From: an uncultured Clostridia bacterium
GTDB lineage: Bacteria > Bacillota > Clostridia > TANB77 > CAG-508
Direction: 5' to 3'
NCBI GenBank assembly: GCA_934129785.1
Contig: CAKOWW010000001.1
Coordinates: 53,335-117,334, forward strand
Length of the DNA stretch: 64,000 nucleotides
Shown here: one piece after another, positions 21,120 through 31,561 of the stretch
How positions within the stretch are numbered: the first letter of the stretch is position 1
Layout: each line of letters starts with the position of its first letter
The notes under the pieces: generated by a model
The model's input: only the letters and a program-made list of their open reading frames with translations
The model's database searches: none
What the model was told of the DNA's origin: nothing
Translations under genes and position numbers: made by a program

Positions 21120-21182
21120 GAATATCGTTATAAGGGAAAACCCACATACAGTCGTGTATGGACCGGAAGGAGGGGAATATAA

Positions 21183-21356
21183 ATGTCAGAAATAAAAGTT
21201 AATAATGGTAATATAGAAGATGCTTTAAAAAGATTTAAAAGACAATGTGCAAGAAACGGAGTTTTACAAGAAGTTCGTAAAAGAGAGCATTATGAAAAAC
21301 CTAGTGTAAGGAGAAAGAAAAAATCCGAAGCAGCTAGAAAAAGAAAATTTAATTAG
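21183..21356 (+). CDS. rpsU: 30S ribosomal protein S21
   Basis: A 57-residue basic protein of the small subunit, involved in mRNA engagement during initiation. It opens [20 protein letters not shown], continues with [13 protein letters not shown] and ends in a Lys/Arg-rich tail ([15 protein letters not shown]), the S21 signature. A strong GAAGGAGGGG ribosome site precedes the ATG. It is a single-gene unit with its own promoter and terminator. Confidence 0.96.
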   Translation: MSEIKVNNGNIEDALKRFKRQCARNGVLQEVRKREHYEKPSVRRKKKSEAARKRKFN

Positions 21357-21365
21357 AAAAACTGG

Positions 21366-21424
21366 ATTGGAAGTAAAGGGGCAAATTAATAAAATTTGCT
21401 TTTATCTTCCAATTTTTGTTTTTT
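21366..21424 (+). terminator. Rho-independent terminator of rpsU
   Basis: ATTGGAAG(T)AAA pairs with TTTAT(C)TTCCAAT, enclosing GCAAATT/AATTTGC, then a T-rich run. Confidence 0.85.
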
Positions 21425-21476
21425 AAACATAAAAATGAGCAAAAAGGCTATAATAAAATATAGAAAGGAAATGATT

Positions 21477-22745
21477 ATGGAATATAAAGAAAAAGAAATA
21501 AAAACAGGGATTAAACTCCATGAAATAAAGACAGAAAAATTTAAAACAAACTTAATAGCAGTATTTTTAACAACAGAACTAACAAGAGAAAATGTAACTA
21601 AAAATGCAGTAATATCAGCAATATTAAGAAGAGGCAGTCAAAACCTAAAAACACAAGAAGAAATAAGCAAACAAATGGAAAATTTATATGGAGCAAGTTT
21701 TGATTGTGGATTAGACAAAACAGGTGATAATCAAGTTCTAAAATTTTATATAGAAACAGTAAATGATACATTTTTGCCAACAACAAATGAAAACATATTA
21801 AAAACAGCAATCCAAAATCTATTAGAAATAATATTTAATCCATATACAGAAAATGAAGCGTTTAAAAAAGAATACCTAGAACAAGAAAAAAATAATATAA
21901 AACAAAGAATAGAAGGAAAAAAAGACAACAAAGCAATTTATAGTTTAGAAAGATGTATACAGGAAATGTATCAAAATGAGCCATTTGGATTATATAAATT
22001 TGGATATATAGAAGATTTAGAAAAAATAAACGAAAAAAATCTTTACGAATATTACAAAAAATTAATTGCCAATTGCAAAATAGACATTTTTGTTTCAGGA
22101 AATATTGATGACAAAATAACTGAAATAATAGAAAATGATGAAAATATAAAGAAATTAGAATCAAGAAATCCAAAATATAATATTTCAAAAATAGAAAGAA
22201 AAGAAATAAAAAAGGAAAAAATAATAACAGATCATTTAGAAGTAAGCCAAGGAAAACTAGTAATAGGCTTAGATGTAAACATTAAAGACGAAAATTTAAA
22301 ATATGATGTATTAATATATAACTGTATATTAGGAGGAACCGCAAATTCAAAATTATTTCAAAATGTAAGAGAAAAAGCACATTTGGCATATGTTGCAAGT
22401 TCTAGTTATTTAAAACACAAAAACAATATATTTATAAATTGTGGAATTGAAATATCAAATTATGAAAAAACTTTAGAATTAATAAGAAAACAAATAGAAG
22501 ACATAAAAAATGCGGATTTTACAAATGAAGAAGTAGAAAATGCAAAACAAGGAATTATAGCAACAATAAAAACAATAGATGATGAACAAGATACAACAAT
22601 AAGTTATCTATTTGGTCAAGAATTAGCAATGACAAAAGCATCTTTAGATGAATACATGAAAAATATAAAAAAGGTAAAAAAAGAAGATGTAGTAAATATA
22701 GCAAAAAAAGTAAATATAAATACAATTTATTTTTTAAGAGATTAG
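21477..22745 (+). CDS. M16 peptidase-like protein, YfmF type (probably inactive subunit)
   Basis: 422 residues, two tandem M16 halves. It lacks the HxxEH zinc motif expected in the first half, as YfmF-type M16 homologues do, so it is probably the non-catalytic partner of the next gene. Recognisable segments include VISAILRRGSQ, LYGASFDCGLDKTG and, in the second half, GGTANSKLFQNVREKAHLAYVASSS with the paired Arg/Tyr characteristic of M16 C-terminal domains. YfmF/YfmH pairs are annotated as linked to 5-aminopentanol modification of elongation factor P; that role is taken from family annotation. I start at ATG 21477, 7 bases after AAAGGA; upstream in-frame ATGs fall in the rpsU terminator or lack a site. 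The next gene follows after 12 bases. Confidence 0.85.
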   Translation: MEYKEKEIKTGIKLHEIKTEKFKTNLIAVFLTTELTRENVTKNAVISAILRRGSQNLKTQEEISKQMENLYGASFDCGLDKTGDNQVLKFYIETVNDTFLPTTNENILKTAIQNLLEIIFNPYTENEAFKKEYLEQEKNNIKQRIEGKKDNKAIYSLERCIQEMYQNEPFGLYKFGYIEDLEKINEKNLYEYYKKLIANCKIDIFVSGNIDDKITEIIENDENIKKLESRNPKYNISKIERKEIKKEKIITDHLEVSQGKLVIGLDVNIKDENLKYDVLIYNCILGGTANSKLFQNVREKAHLAYVASSSYLKHKNNIFINCGIEISNYEKTLELIRKQIEDIKNADFTNEEVENAKQGIIATIKTIDDEQDTTISYLFGQELAMTKASLDEYMKNIKKVKKEDVVNIAKKVNINTIYFLRD

Positions 22746-22757
22746 AAAGGGGCAAAA

Positions 22758-24044
22758 ATGCAAGTAATTGAAAACTTAAAAGTTAAAGAAAAATTATATA
22801 TAGAAAAGCTTGAAAATGGCTTAACAGTAATGATAATTCCTAAAAAGGACATTCAAAAAAAATATATAATATGGGGAACAAATTATGGATCAAATGATAA
22901 TAAATTTATCGTACCAGGAGAAGAAGAAATAACAGAAGTTCCAAATGGTGTAGCTCATTTTTTAGAACATAAATTGTTTGAACAAGAGAATGGAACAAAT
23001 AGTTTAGATGTATTAACAGCATTAGGTGTAAATGCAAATGCATATACAACAAATGATCACACAGCATATTTATTCGAATGCACAGATAACTTTTTCGAAG
23101 CAATGGATGAATTGATGGACTATGTACAACACCCATATTTTACAGATGAAAATGTAGAAAAAGAAAAAGGAATAATAGGCCAAGAAATTAGAATGTATGA
23201 TGACTACCCTGAATGGAGAGTATATTTAAATGCAATGCAAGCAATGTATCATAATAATCCAATAAAGATTGATATTACAGGGACAATAGAAACAATTAGC
23301 AAAATAAATAAAGAAATATTATACAAATGCTATAACACATTTTACAATCCATCAAATATGGCAATAGCAATTTGTGGCGATTTTGAACCAGAAAAGATGC
23401 TAGAAGAAGTAAAAAAAAGACTAGTAGAAAAAAGTGGTAGTGGAGAAATAAAAAGAATATATGAACCAGAAGAAGACTCAATTGTACAAGAAAAAATAGA
23501 ACAAAAGTTAGAAGTAAGTAAACCAATATATACAATTGGAATAAAAGGAGCTTTACCAAATACAACATTAGAAAACAAAAATGAAATAGTAAAAAGACAT
23601 TTATGTATTGAAATATTACTAAATTTAATTTTTGGAAGAAGTTCAGAATTATATAAAAAGTTATATAATGAAGGAATAATATTTGGAAGCCCTAGTTTAG
23701 ACCATGAATTTGGAAAAACATATGACCATATATTAATAACAGGTCAAGCAACAGATCCAGATAAATTATATGAAGATTTTAAAAACGAAATAAAAAAATT
23801 AAAACAAAATGGAATAAACAAAGAAGATTTTGAAAGAATTAAAAAAATGGTATATGGAGCATATGTAAAAGAATATGATGATGTTACAGATATAGCTAGA
23901 ATGTTTTTATCAGATTACTTTAAAGGCATAAATAGTTTTGACTATTTAGAAGAAATACAAGGTATAAATGTAGAATATGCAACACAAGTGTTAAAAAATG
24001 TTTTTAAAGAAGAAAAAATGGTAATTTCTATTGTTAGAAATTAA
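22758..24044 (+). CDS. M16 family zinc peptidase, YfmH type
   Basis: 428-residue metallopeptidase of the pitrilysin family. The inverted zinc motif HFLEH is in VAHFLEHKLFEQENG (about residues 70-84), and a downstream Glu lies in EKGIIGQEIRMYDD. The second half carries FGRSSELYKKLYNEG. It is the active member of the YfmF/YfmH pair with the preceding gene (AAAGGGG ribosome site in the 12-base gap). It ends an operon closed by a terminator. The natural substrate is not known from sequence. Confidence 0.9.
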   Translation: MQVIENLKVKEKLYIEKLENGLTVMIIPKKDIQKKYIIWGTNYGSNDNKFIVPGEEEITEVPNGVAHFLEHKLFEQENGTNSLDVLTALGVNANAYTTNDHTAYLFECTDNFFEAMDELMDYVQHPYFTDENVEKEKGIIGQEIRMYDDYPEWRVYLNAMQAMYHNNPIKIDITGTIETISKINKEILYKCYNTFYNPSNMAIAICGDFEPEKMLEEVKKRLVEKSGSGEIKRIYEPEEDSIVQEKIEQKLEVSKPIYTIGIKGALPNTTLENKNEIVKRHLCIEILLNLIFGRSSELYKKLYNEGIIFGSPSLDHEFGKTYDHILITGQATDPDKLYEDFKNEIKKLKQNGINKEDFERIKKMVYGAYVKEYDDVTDIARMFLSDYFKGINSFDYLEEIQGINVEYATQVLKNVFKEEKMVISIVRN

Positions 24045-24083
24045 GAAAAAATGTATAAAAAATGATAAGAAAAAAATGTAATA

Positions 24084-24126
24084 AAAACGGTGATTGTAAA
24101 ATAAGAAAAACAATACCGTTTTTTTG
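24084..24126 (+). terminator. Rho-independent terminator of the M16 pair
   Basis: AAACGGTGATTGT pairs with ACAATACCGTTT, then a T run. Confidence 0.85.
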
Positions 24127-24264
24127 CTGGATAAAATGTCGAAAAATGATTTTTTATGTCATACGAAAATTGCCAAAAACCGCTGAAAATCCTTGACTTG
24201 AGATGAATAATATGTTACTTTATAAATATACAAAAGATAACAAAAAGGAAAAGGAGAGGTTGCA

Positions 24265-24435
24265 ATGTTAAATGATGAAATTTGTAAATTAAGAGATAAA
24301 CTAAATAATAGCATCGAACGCGGAGATGACTATAGTATTACATATCAACTTAGTATCGAACTTGATGAATTAATAGCAAAATATTATAAAGAACTTAAGG
24401 ATAATAAAAAAAAACTGGAGCCTAGCTGGGCATAG
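24265..24435 (+). CDS. Spo0E-like sporulation regulatory protein
   Basis: A 56-residue helical-hairpin protein: LRDKLNNSIERGDD, then SIELDELIAKYYKEL. The SxxLD core (SIELD) and the I..YY spacing are the signature of Spo0E-like aspartyl phosphatases, which dephosphorylate Spo0A~P and delay sporulation; Spo0A is encoded 21 kb downstream. The ribosome site AAGGAGAGG is 6 bases before the ATG. A TTGACT hexamer at 24193 may be its -35 but I see no well-spaced -10. It is a single-gene unit closed by a hairpin. Confidence 0.82.
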   Translation: MLNDEICKLRDKLNNSIERGDDYSITYQLSIELDELIAKYYKELKDNKKKLEPSWA

Positions 24436-24455
24436 AGTACTTAAGAAAACTATAA

Positions 24456-24488
24456 AACCTAAGGAAGCAAAATTCTTTAGGTATTTTT
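24456..24488 (+). terminator. Terminator of the spo0E-like gene
   Basis: ACCTAAGGAA pairs with TTCTTTAGGT and is followed by ATTTTTG. Confidence 0.75.
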
Positions 24489-24599
24489 GTGGCCTGAATT
24501 TATTGTTTTGGTAACTATGACATTGAAATTTTATAGTATTAATTCCTTGCTTTTTTAGCAAAACTATAATATAATATTATGCCGAGTGGAGGAAATAAA

Positions 24600-27572
24600 A
24601 TGCAAGAAAATGGGGATAAACACAAAAATTTTAAACAAATAGTAAAAATTTTCTATAATGAAGAAATAGATGGAATAAATAATGAAGAAGAAACAATAAA
24701 AAAACAAGGAAATATAAAAATAGAACCAAAAATATATTATGATAAATTCGTAGGAGACATGAAAATTGAATTTAAAATAGGAAACAAAAAAATGTACAAA
24801 ATAAAAAACCTATCAGAATTTTACACAAGAATGATAAACAAAGAATTTGCAAAATATGGAGAAAAGTTACAATTTGTACATACAAAAGAAGCATTTCTAG
24901 AAGAAGACCAACAACTATTAGAATTTATCATGAAATATGCAGAAATTATAAAATATGCAAACTCTAACTCAAATAGTAATTACAAATATTATGGAAAAGC
25001 ATTAAATGAAACAAGCATAATAGTTGGAAACAGTGCAATAGATGAACTGTATGAGGTACTAAAGGGAAAAACGATAGAATTTCAAAGAGACTATAATCAA
25101 GAAAAAATAGAATTTGCAGAAGAAGAACCACAAATAAAATTTTCTCTTAGCAAAATAAATGAAGACAATTACAGAATAATTCCTAATATAGAAATTTATA
25201 AAATAAATATAATTAAAGGAAAGAAATATAAATACATTTTAGATGAACAAAAAATCTATAGATGTAGCAAACAATTTGAAAACACAACATTAAAATTATT
25301 AGAAATGTTCAGAAAAAATTATATAACAGATTTAGAACTAGGAAAAGAAAATTTAACACAATTATTTTCCGTTATAATTCCAAAGGTAAAAAAAGCAATA
25401 GACTTAAGTAAAATACCAGAAGAAGAAATAGAAAAATACAAACCCAAAGATTTACTTGTAAAAGTTTTTTTAGATTATAATAAAAGTAATTTTTTAATAG
25501 CAGATGTAAAGTTTTGTTATGGCGAAATAGAATTCAATCCATTAAACGAAAAAGAAAAAATAAATATACCACGAAACATGATAGAAGAAGCAAAAGCATT
25601 AAACATATTCAGAAAAACAGGCTTTATGTTTGATACAAAAAATGTAAGATTTATATTACCAAACAATGATAAAATATATGAATTTATAACACAAGATATA
25701 ACTTATTACATGAATAACTTCGAAGTGTTAGCTACAGACAATTTTAAAAAAAAGCAAATTAATTCACCAAAAATGGAAAGTATAGGAATAAAAGTAGAAA
25801 ATGATTTACTACAAATAGACTTAGGAAATTTAAATATCGATGCAAGCGAGCTAGAAGAAATTCTAACAAAATATACATTGAAAAAGAAATATCATAGATT
25901 AAAAGATGGAAGCTTTTTAGATTTAGAAAATAACAAAGAAATAGAATTTTTAGACAAATTGAAAACAGGAATGGATTTAAATTATAAGGAATTAACAGAT
26001 GGAGAAATAAAAATTCCAATGTATAGAAGTTTATATTTAAACCAATTATTAAAACAAATGAAAGGCACAAAAATACAAAAAAGTGGAGAATATAAACAAA
26101 TAGTAAATAACTTAGACAAAGAACAACTAGAAGAAGATATAGAAGTTCCAAAAAAATTAGATAGTACATTAAGATATTATCAAAAAACAGGTTATAAATG
26201 GCTAAAGACACTAGATAAATATAATTTTGGTGGAATTTTAGCTGATGACATGGGGCTAGGAAAAACAATTCAAATGTTATCAATAATAGTTGATTATGTA
26301 GAAAATGAACAACAAAACAAAAAGGCAAGTTTAGTAGTTTCACCAAGTTCATTAACATTAAACTGGCAAAATGAGGCAGAAAAATTTGCGAAAGAAGTAA
26401 AAACACTTGTAATTCGAGGAACATTGCAAGAAAGAAAAAATCAAATAAAAAAATTAGATGAGTATGACTTAGTAATAACATCATATGACTTATTGAAAAG
26501 AGATATAGACTTATACAAGGAAAAAAATTATGAATTTAAATATGTAATAGCAGATGAAGCACAATACTTAAAAAATAGTAACACTCAAAATGCTAAATCA
26601 ATAAAGCAAATAAAAGCGAAAACAAGATATGCATTAACAGGAACACCAATAGAAAATTCTTTATCAGAATTATGGTCAATATTTGATTATATAATGCCAG
26701 GATATTTGTTTAGTTATAGAAAATTCAAAAATTTATACGAAACGCCTATTGTAAAAGATAATGATGAAAATGCAATGAAAAAATTGAAGATGTTAATAGA
26801 ACCATTTGTGTTAAGGAGAACTAAAAAAGAGGTTTTAACAGAATTGCCAGAAAAAACAGTAACAGTACTAAAAAATGAAATGGGAGAAGAACAAAATAAT
26901 ATTTACTTAACATATTTAGCACAAGCAAAGCAAGAAATAGCAGAACAAATAGAATTAAATGGATATGATGGAAGCCATATGCAAATATTAGCAGCTCTAA
27001 CACGATTAAGACAAATTTGTTGCCATCCAAGTTTATTTATAAACAATTATAAAGATGGAAGCAGTAAACTAGAACAATGTATGGAAATTGTAGAAGAGGC
27101 AACAAATAGTGGCCATAAAATATTATTATTTTCTGGATATACATCAATGTTTGAATTTATAGAAAAAGAATTAAATAATCGTAAAATAAAATATTATAAA
27201 TTAACTGGGGCAACAAAAGTTGATGAAAGAATGCAACTTGTAGATGATTTCAATAAAAATCCAGAAATAAAAGTATTTCTGATTTCTTTAAAAGCTGGTG
27301 GAACAGGATTAAATTTAACTGGTGCAGACATGGTAATTCATTATGATCCATGGTGGAATATCTCAACTGAAAATCAAGCAACAGATAGAGCTTATAGAAT
27401 AGGACAAAAAAACAATGTACAGGTTTATAAGCTTATTACTAAGAATTCCATAGAAGAAAAAATTTATAATTTACAAGAGAAAAAGGCTAAACTTGCTGAT
27501 AATATGTTAGATACAAAAACGACATTTATTAGTAAATTTGACAAAAATGAGATTTTAAATTTATTCTCATAA
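24600..27572 (+). CDS. SNF2-family DEAD/DEAH-box helicase
   Basis: 990 residues. The first half is a long bacterial SNF2-associated region with no clear catalytic motif. The ATPase begins near residue 520: RYYQKTGYKWLKTLDKYNFG, Walker A DDMGLGKTIQML (about 549), DEAQYLKN (motif II), TGTPIENSLSELWSIFDYI (motif III). The C-terminal helicase domain has LLFSGYTSMFEFIE, SLKAGGTGLNLTGAD and QATDRAYRIGQ (motifs V-VI). Members remodel protein-nucleic acid complexes, for example recycling RNA polymerase (RapA-like); the specific target is unknown. I start at ATG 24600, 7 bases after GGAGG; an in-frame ATG at 24579 is upstream of it. No neighbouring restriction or defence genes, so no defence role is claimed. 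Confidence 0.9.
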   Translation: MQENGDKHKNFKQIVKIFYNEEIDGINNEEETIKKQGNIKIEPKIYYDKFVGDMKIEFKIGNKKMYKIKNLSEFYTRMINKEFAKYGEKLQFVHTKEAFLEEDQQLLEFIMKYAEIIKYANSNSNSNYKYYGKALNETSIIVGNSAIDELYEVLKGKTIEFQRDYNQEKIEFAEEEPQIKFSLSKINEDNYRIIPNIEIYKINIIKGKKYKYILDEQKIYRCSKQFENTTLKLLEMFRKNYITDLELGKENLTQLFSVIIPKVKKAIDLSKIPEEEIEKYKPKDLLVKVFLDYNKSNFLIADVKFCYGEIEFNPLNEKEKINIPRNMIEEAKALNIFRKTGFMFDTKNVRFILPNNDKIYEFITQDITYYMNNFEVLATDNFKKKQINSPKMESIGIKVENDLLQIDLGNLNIDASELEEILTKYTLKKKYHRLKDGSFLDLENNKEIEFLDKLKTGMDLNYKELTDGEIKIPMYRSLYLNQLLKQMKGTKIQKSGEYKQIVNNLDKEQLEEDIEVPKKLDSTLRYYQKTGYKWLKTLDKYNFGGILADDMGLGKTIQMLSIIVDYVENEQQNKKASLVVSPSSLTLNWQNEAEKFAKEVKTLVIRGTLQERKNQIKKLDEYDLVITSYDLLKRDIDLYKEKNYEFKYVIADEAQYLKNSNTQNAKSIKQIKAKTRYALTGTPIENSLSELWSIFDYIMPGYLFSYRKFKNLYETPIVKDNDENAMKKLKMLIEPFVLRRTKKEVLTELPEKTVTVLKNEMGEEQNNIYLTYLAQAKQEIAEQIELNGYDGSHMQILAALTRLRQICCHPSLFINNYKDGSSKLEQCMEIVEEATNSGHKILLFSGYTSMFEFIEKELNNRKIKYYKLTGATKVDERMQLVDDFNKNPEIKVFLISLKAGGTGLNLTGADMVIHYDPWWNISTENQATDRAYRIGQKNNVQVYKLITKNSIEEKIYNLQEKKAKLADNMLDTKTTFISKFDKNEILNLFS

Positions 27573-27655
27573 TGTTAATAAAGTTTACTAGATAATAGTT
27601 TTAAATTTTTTCTAATAACTAATAAAAATTAAATAAGGAAGGATTAAAAATTAAG

Positions 27656-29008
27656 ATGAATGATTTTATAACTGTAATAGGTGGTGGGTTGGCTGGAAGT
27701 GAAGCGGCATACCAAATTGCTAAACAAGGAATAAAAGTGAAACTATATGAAATGAAACCAATAAAATATTCACCAGCTCATTCAAATAGTAATTTAGCAG
27801 AGATTGTATGTAGCAACTCATTTAAGTCTAATTTACTCACAAATGCTTGTGGATTACTAAAAGAAGAACTTAGAAAATTAGATTCTCTTTTAATAAAAAT
27901 AGCAGATAAAACAAGTGTGCCAGCAGGACAAGCTTTGGCTGTTGATAGAGATACTTTCTCAGCTGAAGTTACAAAAGCATTAGAACAAGAACCATTAATA
28001 GAAATAATACATGAAGAAGTAAAAGACATTCAAAAAATGGCAGAAGAAGGAATTGTAATTGTTGCAACAGGACCATTAACATCAGATGCTTTAGCAAAAC
28101 AAATTAGCAAGTTAACAGGTGAAGATAAATTATACTTTTATGATGCAGCAGCACCTATCGTTAATAAAGATAGCATTGATTTCAACATTGCTTTTTATGG
28201 TGATAGGTATCTACAAGAAAAGAAAAAAGACGAAACAGTAGAACAATGGGAATCTAGATTAGAAAGCCAAAAAGAAGAACAAAGTTATATAAATCTTCCT
28301 ATGAATCAAGAAGAATATGAGAATTTTGTAAAAGAACTTGTAGAAGCAGAAGTAGTTACATTACATGAATTTGAAAAAAGAGAAATCTTTGAAGGATGTA
28401 TGCCAATAGAAATAATGGCGAAACGAGGACAAGATACTTTAAGATTTGGACCATTAAAACCAGTTGGATTTGATGACCCAAGAACAGCCAGAAGGCCATA
28501 TGCGGTTGTACAATTAAGACAAGATGATAAACAAGCAAGCATATACAATTTAGTAGGATTTCAAACAAACTTAAAATATGGAGAACAAAAAAGAGTGTTC
28601 AGCATGATTCCTGGATTGGAAAAGGCCGAATTTGTAAAATATGGAGTAATGCACAGAAACACATATATAAACTCAAGTAAATTGTTAGATGAAACATATA
28701 ATTTGAAACAAAATGAAAATATATACTTTGCAGGACAAATAACTGGTGTTGAAGGATATGTTGAGTCAATTTCATCTGGAATGGTTGCTGGATTAAATGC
28801 CTGCAATAAATTTAAAGGTAAAAAACAAATAACATTTTCTGAAAATACAGTTATTGGTGCATTAGCAAAATATATTTCAACTCCAAATAACAAATTTCAA
28901 CCAATGAATGCGAATTTTGGGATTCTTCCAACACTTGAAGGAAAAAAGATAAAAGATAAAAAAGAAAGATATCAAAAACTAGCGGATAGAAGTTTATTAG
29001 AATTTTAG
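27656..29008 (+). CDS. trmFO: Folate/FAD-dependent tRNA (uracil-54-C5)-methyltransferase
   Basis: Makes ribothymidine at position 54 of tRNAs using methylenetetrahydrofolate and FADH2. The N-terminal dinucleotide-binding motif [16 protein letters not shown] is at residues 7-22; [25 protein letters not shown] and the C-terminal [19 protein letters not shown] are family hallmarks, with the catalytic Cys region near CSNSF and the later Cys in the FEGCMPIE segment. 450 residues, full length. The ATG is about 13 bases after GGAAGGA, rather far. A terminator follows. Between the preceding helicase gene and this one (27590-27640) is a stretch resembling an isolated end of the palindromic element. 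Confidence 0.95.
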   Translation: MNDFITVIGGGLAGSEAAYQIAKQGIKVKLYEMKPIKYSPAHSNSNLAEIVCSNSFKSNLLTNACGLLKEELRKLDSLLIKIADKTSVPAGQALAVDRDTFSAEVTKALEQEPLIEIIHEEVKDIQKMAEEGIVIVATGPLTSDALAKQISKLTGEDKLYFYDAAAPIVNKDSIDFNIAFYGDRYLQEKKKDETVEQWESRLESQKEEQSYINLPMNQEEYENFVKELVEAEVVTLHEFEKREIFEGCMPIEIMAKRGQDTLRFGPLKPVGFDDPRTARRPYAVVQLRQDDKQASIYNLVGFQTNLKYGEQKRVFSMIPGLEKAEFVKYGVMHRNTYINSSKLLDETYNLKQNENIYFAGQITGVEGYVESISSGMVAGLNACNKFKGKKQITFSENTVIGALAKYISTPNNKFQPMNANFGILPTLEGKKIKDKKERYQKLADRSLLEF

Positions 29009-29010
29009 AA

Positions 29011-29064
29011 GGAAGTCAAATCAAACTTTAATTTTAAAATATAGTTTGACTTGACTTCTTTTAT
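29011..29064 (+). terminator. Rho-independent terminator of trmFO
   Basis: GAAGTCAAATCAAACTT pairs with AGTTTGACTTGACTTC (few mismatches), followed by TTTTA. Confidence 0.8.
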
Positions 29065-29129
29065 ATTATTACAAATATTTCTAAAATATTACAATTTGAT
29101 TAAAAAAACAACAAATTTACATAAAACTA

Positions 29130-29158
29130 TTGCAATGATATACAAAAATTGGTATAAT
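29130..29158 (+). promoter_or_regulatory. Promoter of the coiled-coil protein gene
   Basis: TTGCAA (29130-29135), 17-base spacer, TATAAT (29153-29158), 53 bases before the start. Confidence 0.75.
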
Positions 29159-29211
29159 ATGGTTGTATGTATATAAAATATGAGAGCGTATAATAATGGG
29201 AGGTAAATATA

Positions 29212-30273
29212 ATGGCCAAAGTGGATAAGTTGGAACAAAAATATTATGAACTTAAATCTAGAAAATTTAATAAAGAACAAAATCAAAATGAGAAAAATGC
29301 TTATAGAGCAAAAATGGGAAAATTAAGTGCTGAAGAATTTTCTATAAAAAATGATGAAAACATTAATGATGAAGAAAAACAAAAAAGGCTAGCTAAGATA
29401 AAAGAAGAAAAAAATATATTAGAAAATACAAAAAATAATGATATTTCGGAAAATTTAAAAGCAGGATTTTCAAAAAATGAAGAGGCAATTGATAGAATAT
29501 TATCATTAAGAGATAATACAAAAAAAGATATAAAAAAATTAGAATATAATTTAAAAAAAGAAAAGGAACAGATAGAAAAACATAAAGAGGTAAAAAAATT
29601 AGAAGCTAGACTTGAAGCAGGTAGAGGAGCTAATAGCACTATGTCAAATGAAGAATATGTAGCATTAGTATCTGAACTTAAGGAAAAAAGAGCAAACTTA
29701 GGTGAAAAACCAAATGTAGAAAAAATAGAAAAACAAATAGCATCTAAACGAATGATGGTTACAAAATGTAATCTTGCTTGGAAATGTCTTTTTAGAAATG
29801 AAACATGGAATGATATACATATAAAAGCTGTAAGAATAAATAGTCAGAAAAAAGAAAAACAAGAAGAAAATAAAGAACAAAATAAAAATACACAACAAAG
29901 AGAAAAAATCGGTAAAAGAATAGAAAACTGGTTTTTTGCAGAAGAAGATAAAGAAGCAACACAAAAAAATGAACAAAAAGAGCAAAAAAATGATAAAGAA
30001 ATGGTTGTATATGATGAGTTTGCAAGAAAACATCCTGTACTTGCAAAAATAAGAGATGCTTTTAAAAACAGATTTGGTAAGAAAAAAGAAAATAATACTC
30101 AAAATCATGAGATTGAACAACAAGAGAAAAAAAGAGATTCATTTATAGAAGAATTAAAATCATATGCAGAAAAAGGTAATAGCCAACGAAAGCAAACTAT
30201 AGGCCAGATTTTAAAAAGCAATGAAGAAGTTAAAATAGAAAAGCCTAAAGAAAAAGAAGAAGAAGTAAGATAA
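29212..30273 (+). CDS. Uncharacterised Lys/Glu-rich coiled-coil protein
   Basis: I do not recognise this 353-residue protein. It has no signal peptide or membrane helix. Residues ~1-135 and ~145-175 are predicted coiled coil (heptad-like runs of Lys, Glu, Leu such as LEYNLKKEKEQIEKHKEVKKLEARLEAG broken by charged segments). A short more conserved-looking patch reads SKRMMVTKCNLAWKCLFRNETWNDIH (about residues 180-205, split here by cysteines and tryptophans). Low-complexity KEQ-rich linkers and an HPVLAKIRDAFKNRFGKKK segment follow. It has its own promoter, a strong GGGAGGT ribosome site and a terminator, so it is very likely a real, independently expressed gene. Possible roles as a scaffold or phage-like tail/scaffolding protein are guesses. 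Confidence 0.7.
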   Translation: MAKVDKLEQKYYELKSRKFNKEQNQNEKNAYRAKMGKLSAEEFSIKNDENINDEEKQKRLAKIKEEKNILENTKNNDISENLKAGFSKNEEAIDRILSLRDNTKKDIKKLEYNLKKEKEQIEKHKEVKKLEARLEAGRGANSTMSNEEYVALVSELKEKRANLGEKPNVEKIEKQIASKRMMVTKCNLAWKCLFRNETWNDIHIKAVRINSQKKEKQEENKEQNKNTQQREKIGKRIENWFFAEEDKEATQKNEQKEQKNDKEMVVYDEFARKHPVLAKIRDAFKNRFGKKKENNTQNHEIEQQEKKRDSFIEELKSYAEKGNSQRKQTIGQILKSNEEVKIEKPKEKEEEVR

Positions 30274-30292
30274 TATGTAACTATAAAAAGTG

Positions 30293-30316
30293 AAACTTGG
30301 AAGAAATTCCAAGTTT
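30293..30316 (+). terminator. Terminator of the coiled-coil gene
   Basis: AAACTTGGAA-GAAA-TTCCAAGTTT perfect 10-bp stem followed by TTCTT. Confidence 0.9.
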
Positions 30317-30319
30317 TTC

Positions 30320-30348
30320 TTGACTTTAATAGCTATACATGATACAAT
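30320..30348 (+). promoter_or_regulatory. str operon promoter (rpsL-rpsG-fusA)
   Basis: TTGACT (30320-30325), 17-base spacer, TACAAT (30343-30348), then about 70 bases of leader before rpsL. Confidence 0.75.
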
Positions 30349-30421
30349 ATAATTCGTTATAGTAAATTGCTTGTAATATGCAATTCCGTAACAAAAAATA
30401 AAAACAGGAGGTGAAATTCAA

Positions 30422-30835
30422 GTGCCAACAATCAACCAATTAGTAAGAAAAGGAAGAAAAACAGGAGTAACAAAATCAACTGCACCAGCTCTTCAACATG
30501 GATGGAACTCAAAAAACAAAAAATTAACAAACAATAGAGCTCCACAAAAAAGAGGTGTATGTACAGTAGTAAAAACAGTTACACCTAAAAAGCCAAACTC
30601 AGCTTTAAGAAAAGTTGCCAGAGTTAGACTTTCAAATGGTTATGAAGTAACATCTTATATCCCAGGTATAGGACATAACCTACAAGAACACAGTGTTGTT
30701 TTAATCAGAGGTGGTAGGGTAAAAGACCTTCCAGGTGTTAGATATCACATCATCCGTGGAACATTAGATACAGCAGGTGTTAAAGATAGAATGCAAGCTC
30801 GTTCTAAATATGGAGCTAAAAAACCAAAAAAATAA
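30422..30835 (+). CDS. rpsL: 30S ribosomal protein S12
   Basis: Decoding-centre protein, 137 residues. Conserved loops [11 protein letters not shown] (with the Lys equivalent to E. coli K43) and [14 protein letters not shown] (K88 equivalent) are wild type, so no streptomycin-resistance substitution is present. Starts at GTG with a strong ACAGGAGGTGA site 5-7 bases upstream. First gene of the classical str operon (rpsL, rpsG, fusA, tuf). The 163 bases to rpsG contain hairpins, including AGAGTA..TACTCT at about 30941-30958, which could mediate S7-type autoregulation, but this is inference. Confidence 0.98.
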   Translation: MPTINQLVRKGRKTGVTKSTAPALQHGWNSKNKKLTNNRAPQKRGVCTVVKTVTPKKPNSALRKVARVRLSNGYEVTSYIPGIGHNLQEHSVVLIRGGRVKDLPGVRYHIIRGTLDTAGVKDRMQARSKYGAKKPKK

Positions 30836-30983
30836 AATTAGCAAAGTAAAAATTAGTGCTTGTAATTCTTACTAAATTAAGGCATTTGAATTTAGAATAG
30901 ATTTATATAGCGCTATACTCAGGAAAATAAAACTTTTTGAGAGTACCGAGATACTCTTCAAAATAAGAGTATTTAAAAATTAA

Positions 30984-31469
<486 letters not shown>

Positions 31470-31561
31470 AAAAATAATTAAAAGCATAAAAAGTATTTTC
31501 CAAAATACAAAAAAGTTTTTAATTAAAGCATAAATAGAAAAACCGAGAGGGGGAAAAATAA

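Noticed and set aside
24600..27572. SNF2 helicase as part of an antiphage defence system
   Set aside because: Neighbours are trmFO, spo0E-like and peptidase genes; no nuclease, methylase or other defence gene is adjacent.
27590..27640. A sixth copy of the palindromic element between the SNF2 and trmFO genes
   Set aside because: Only a TTTACTAGATAATAG-like end and a weak inverted partner are present, with no stem core; at most a relic.
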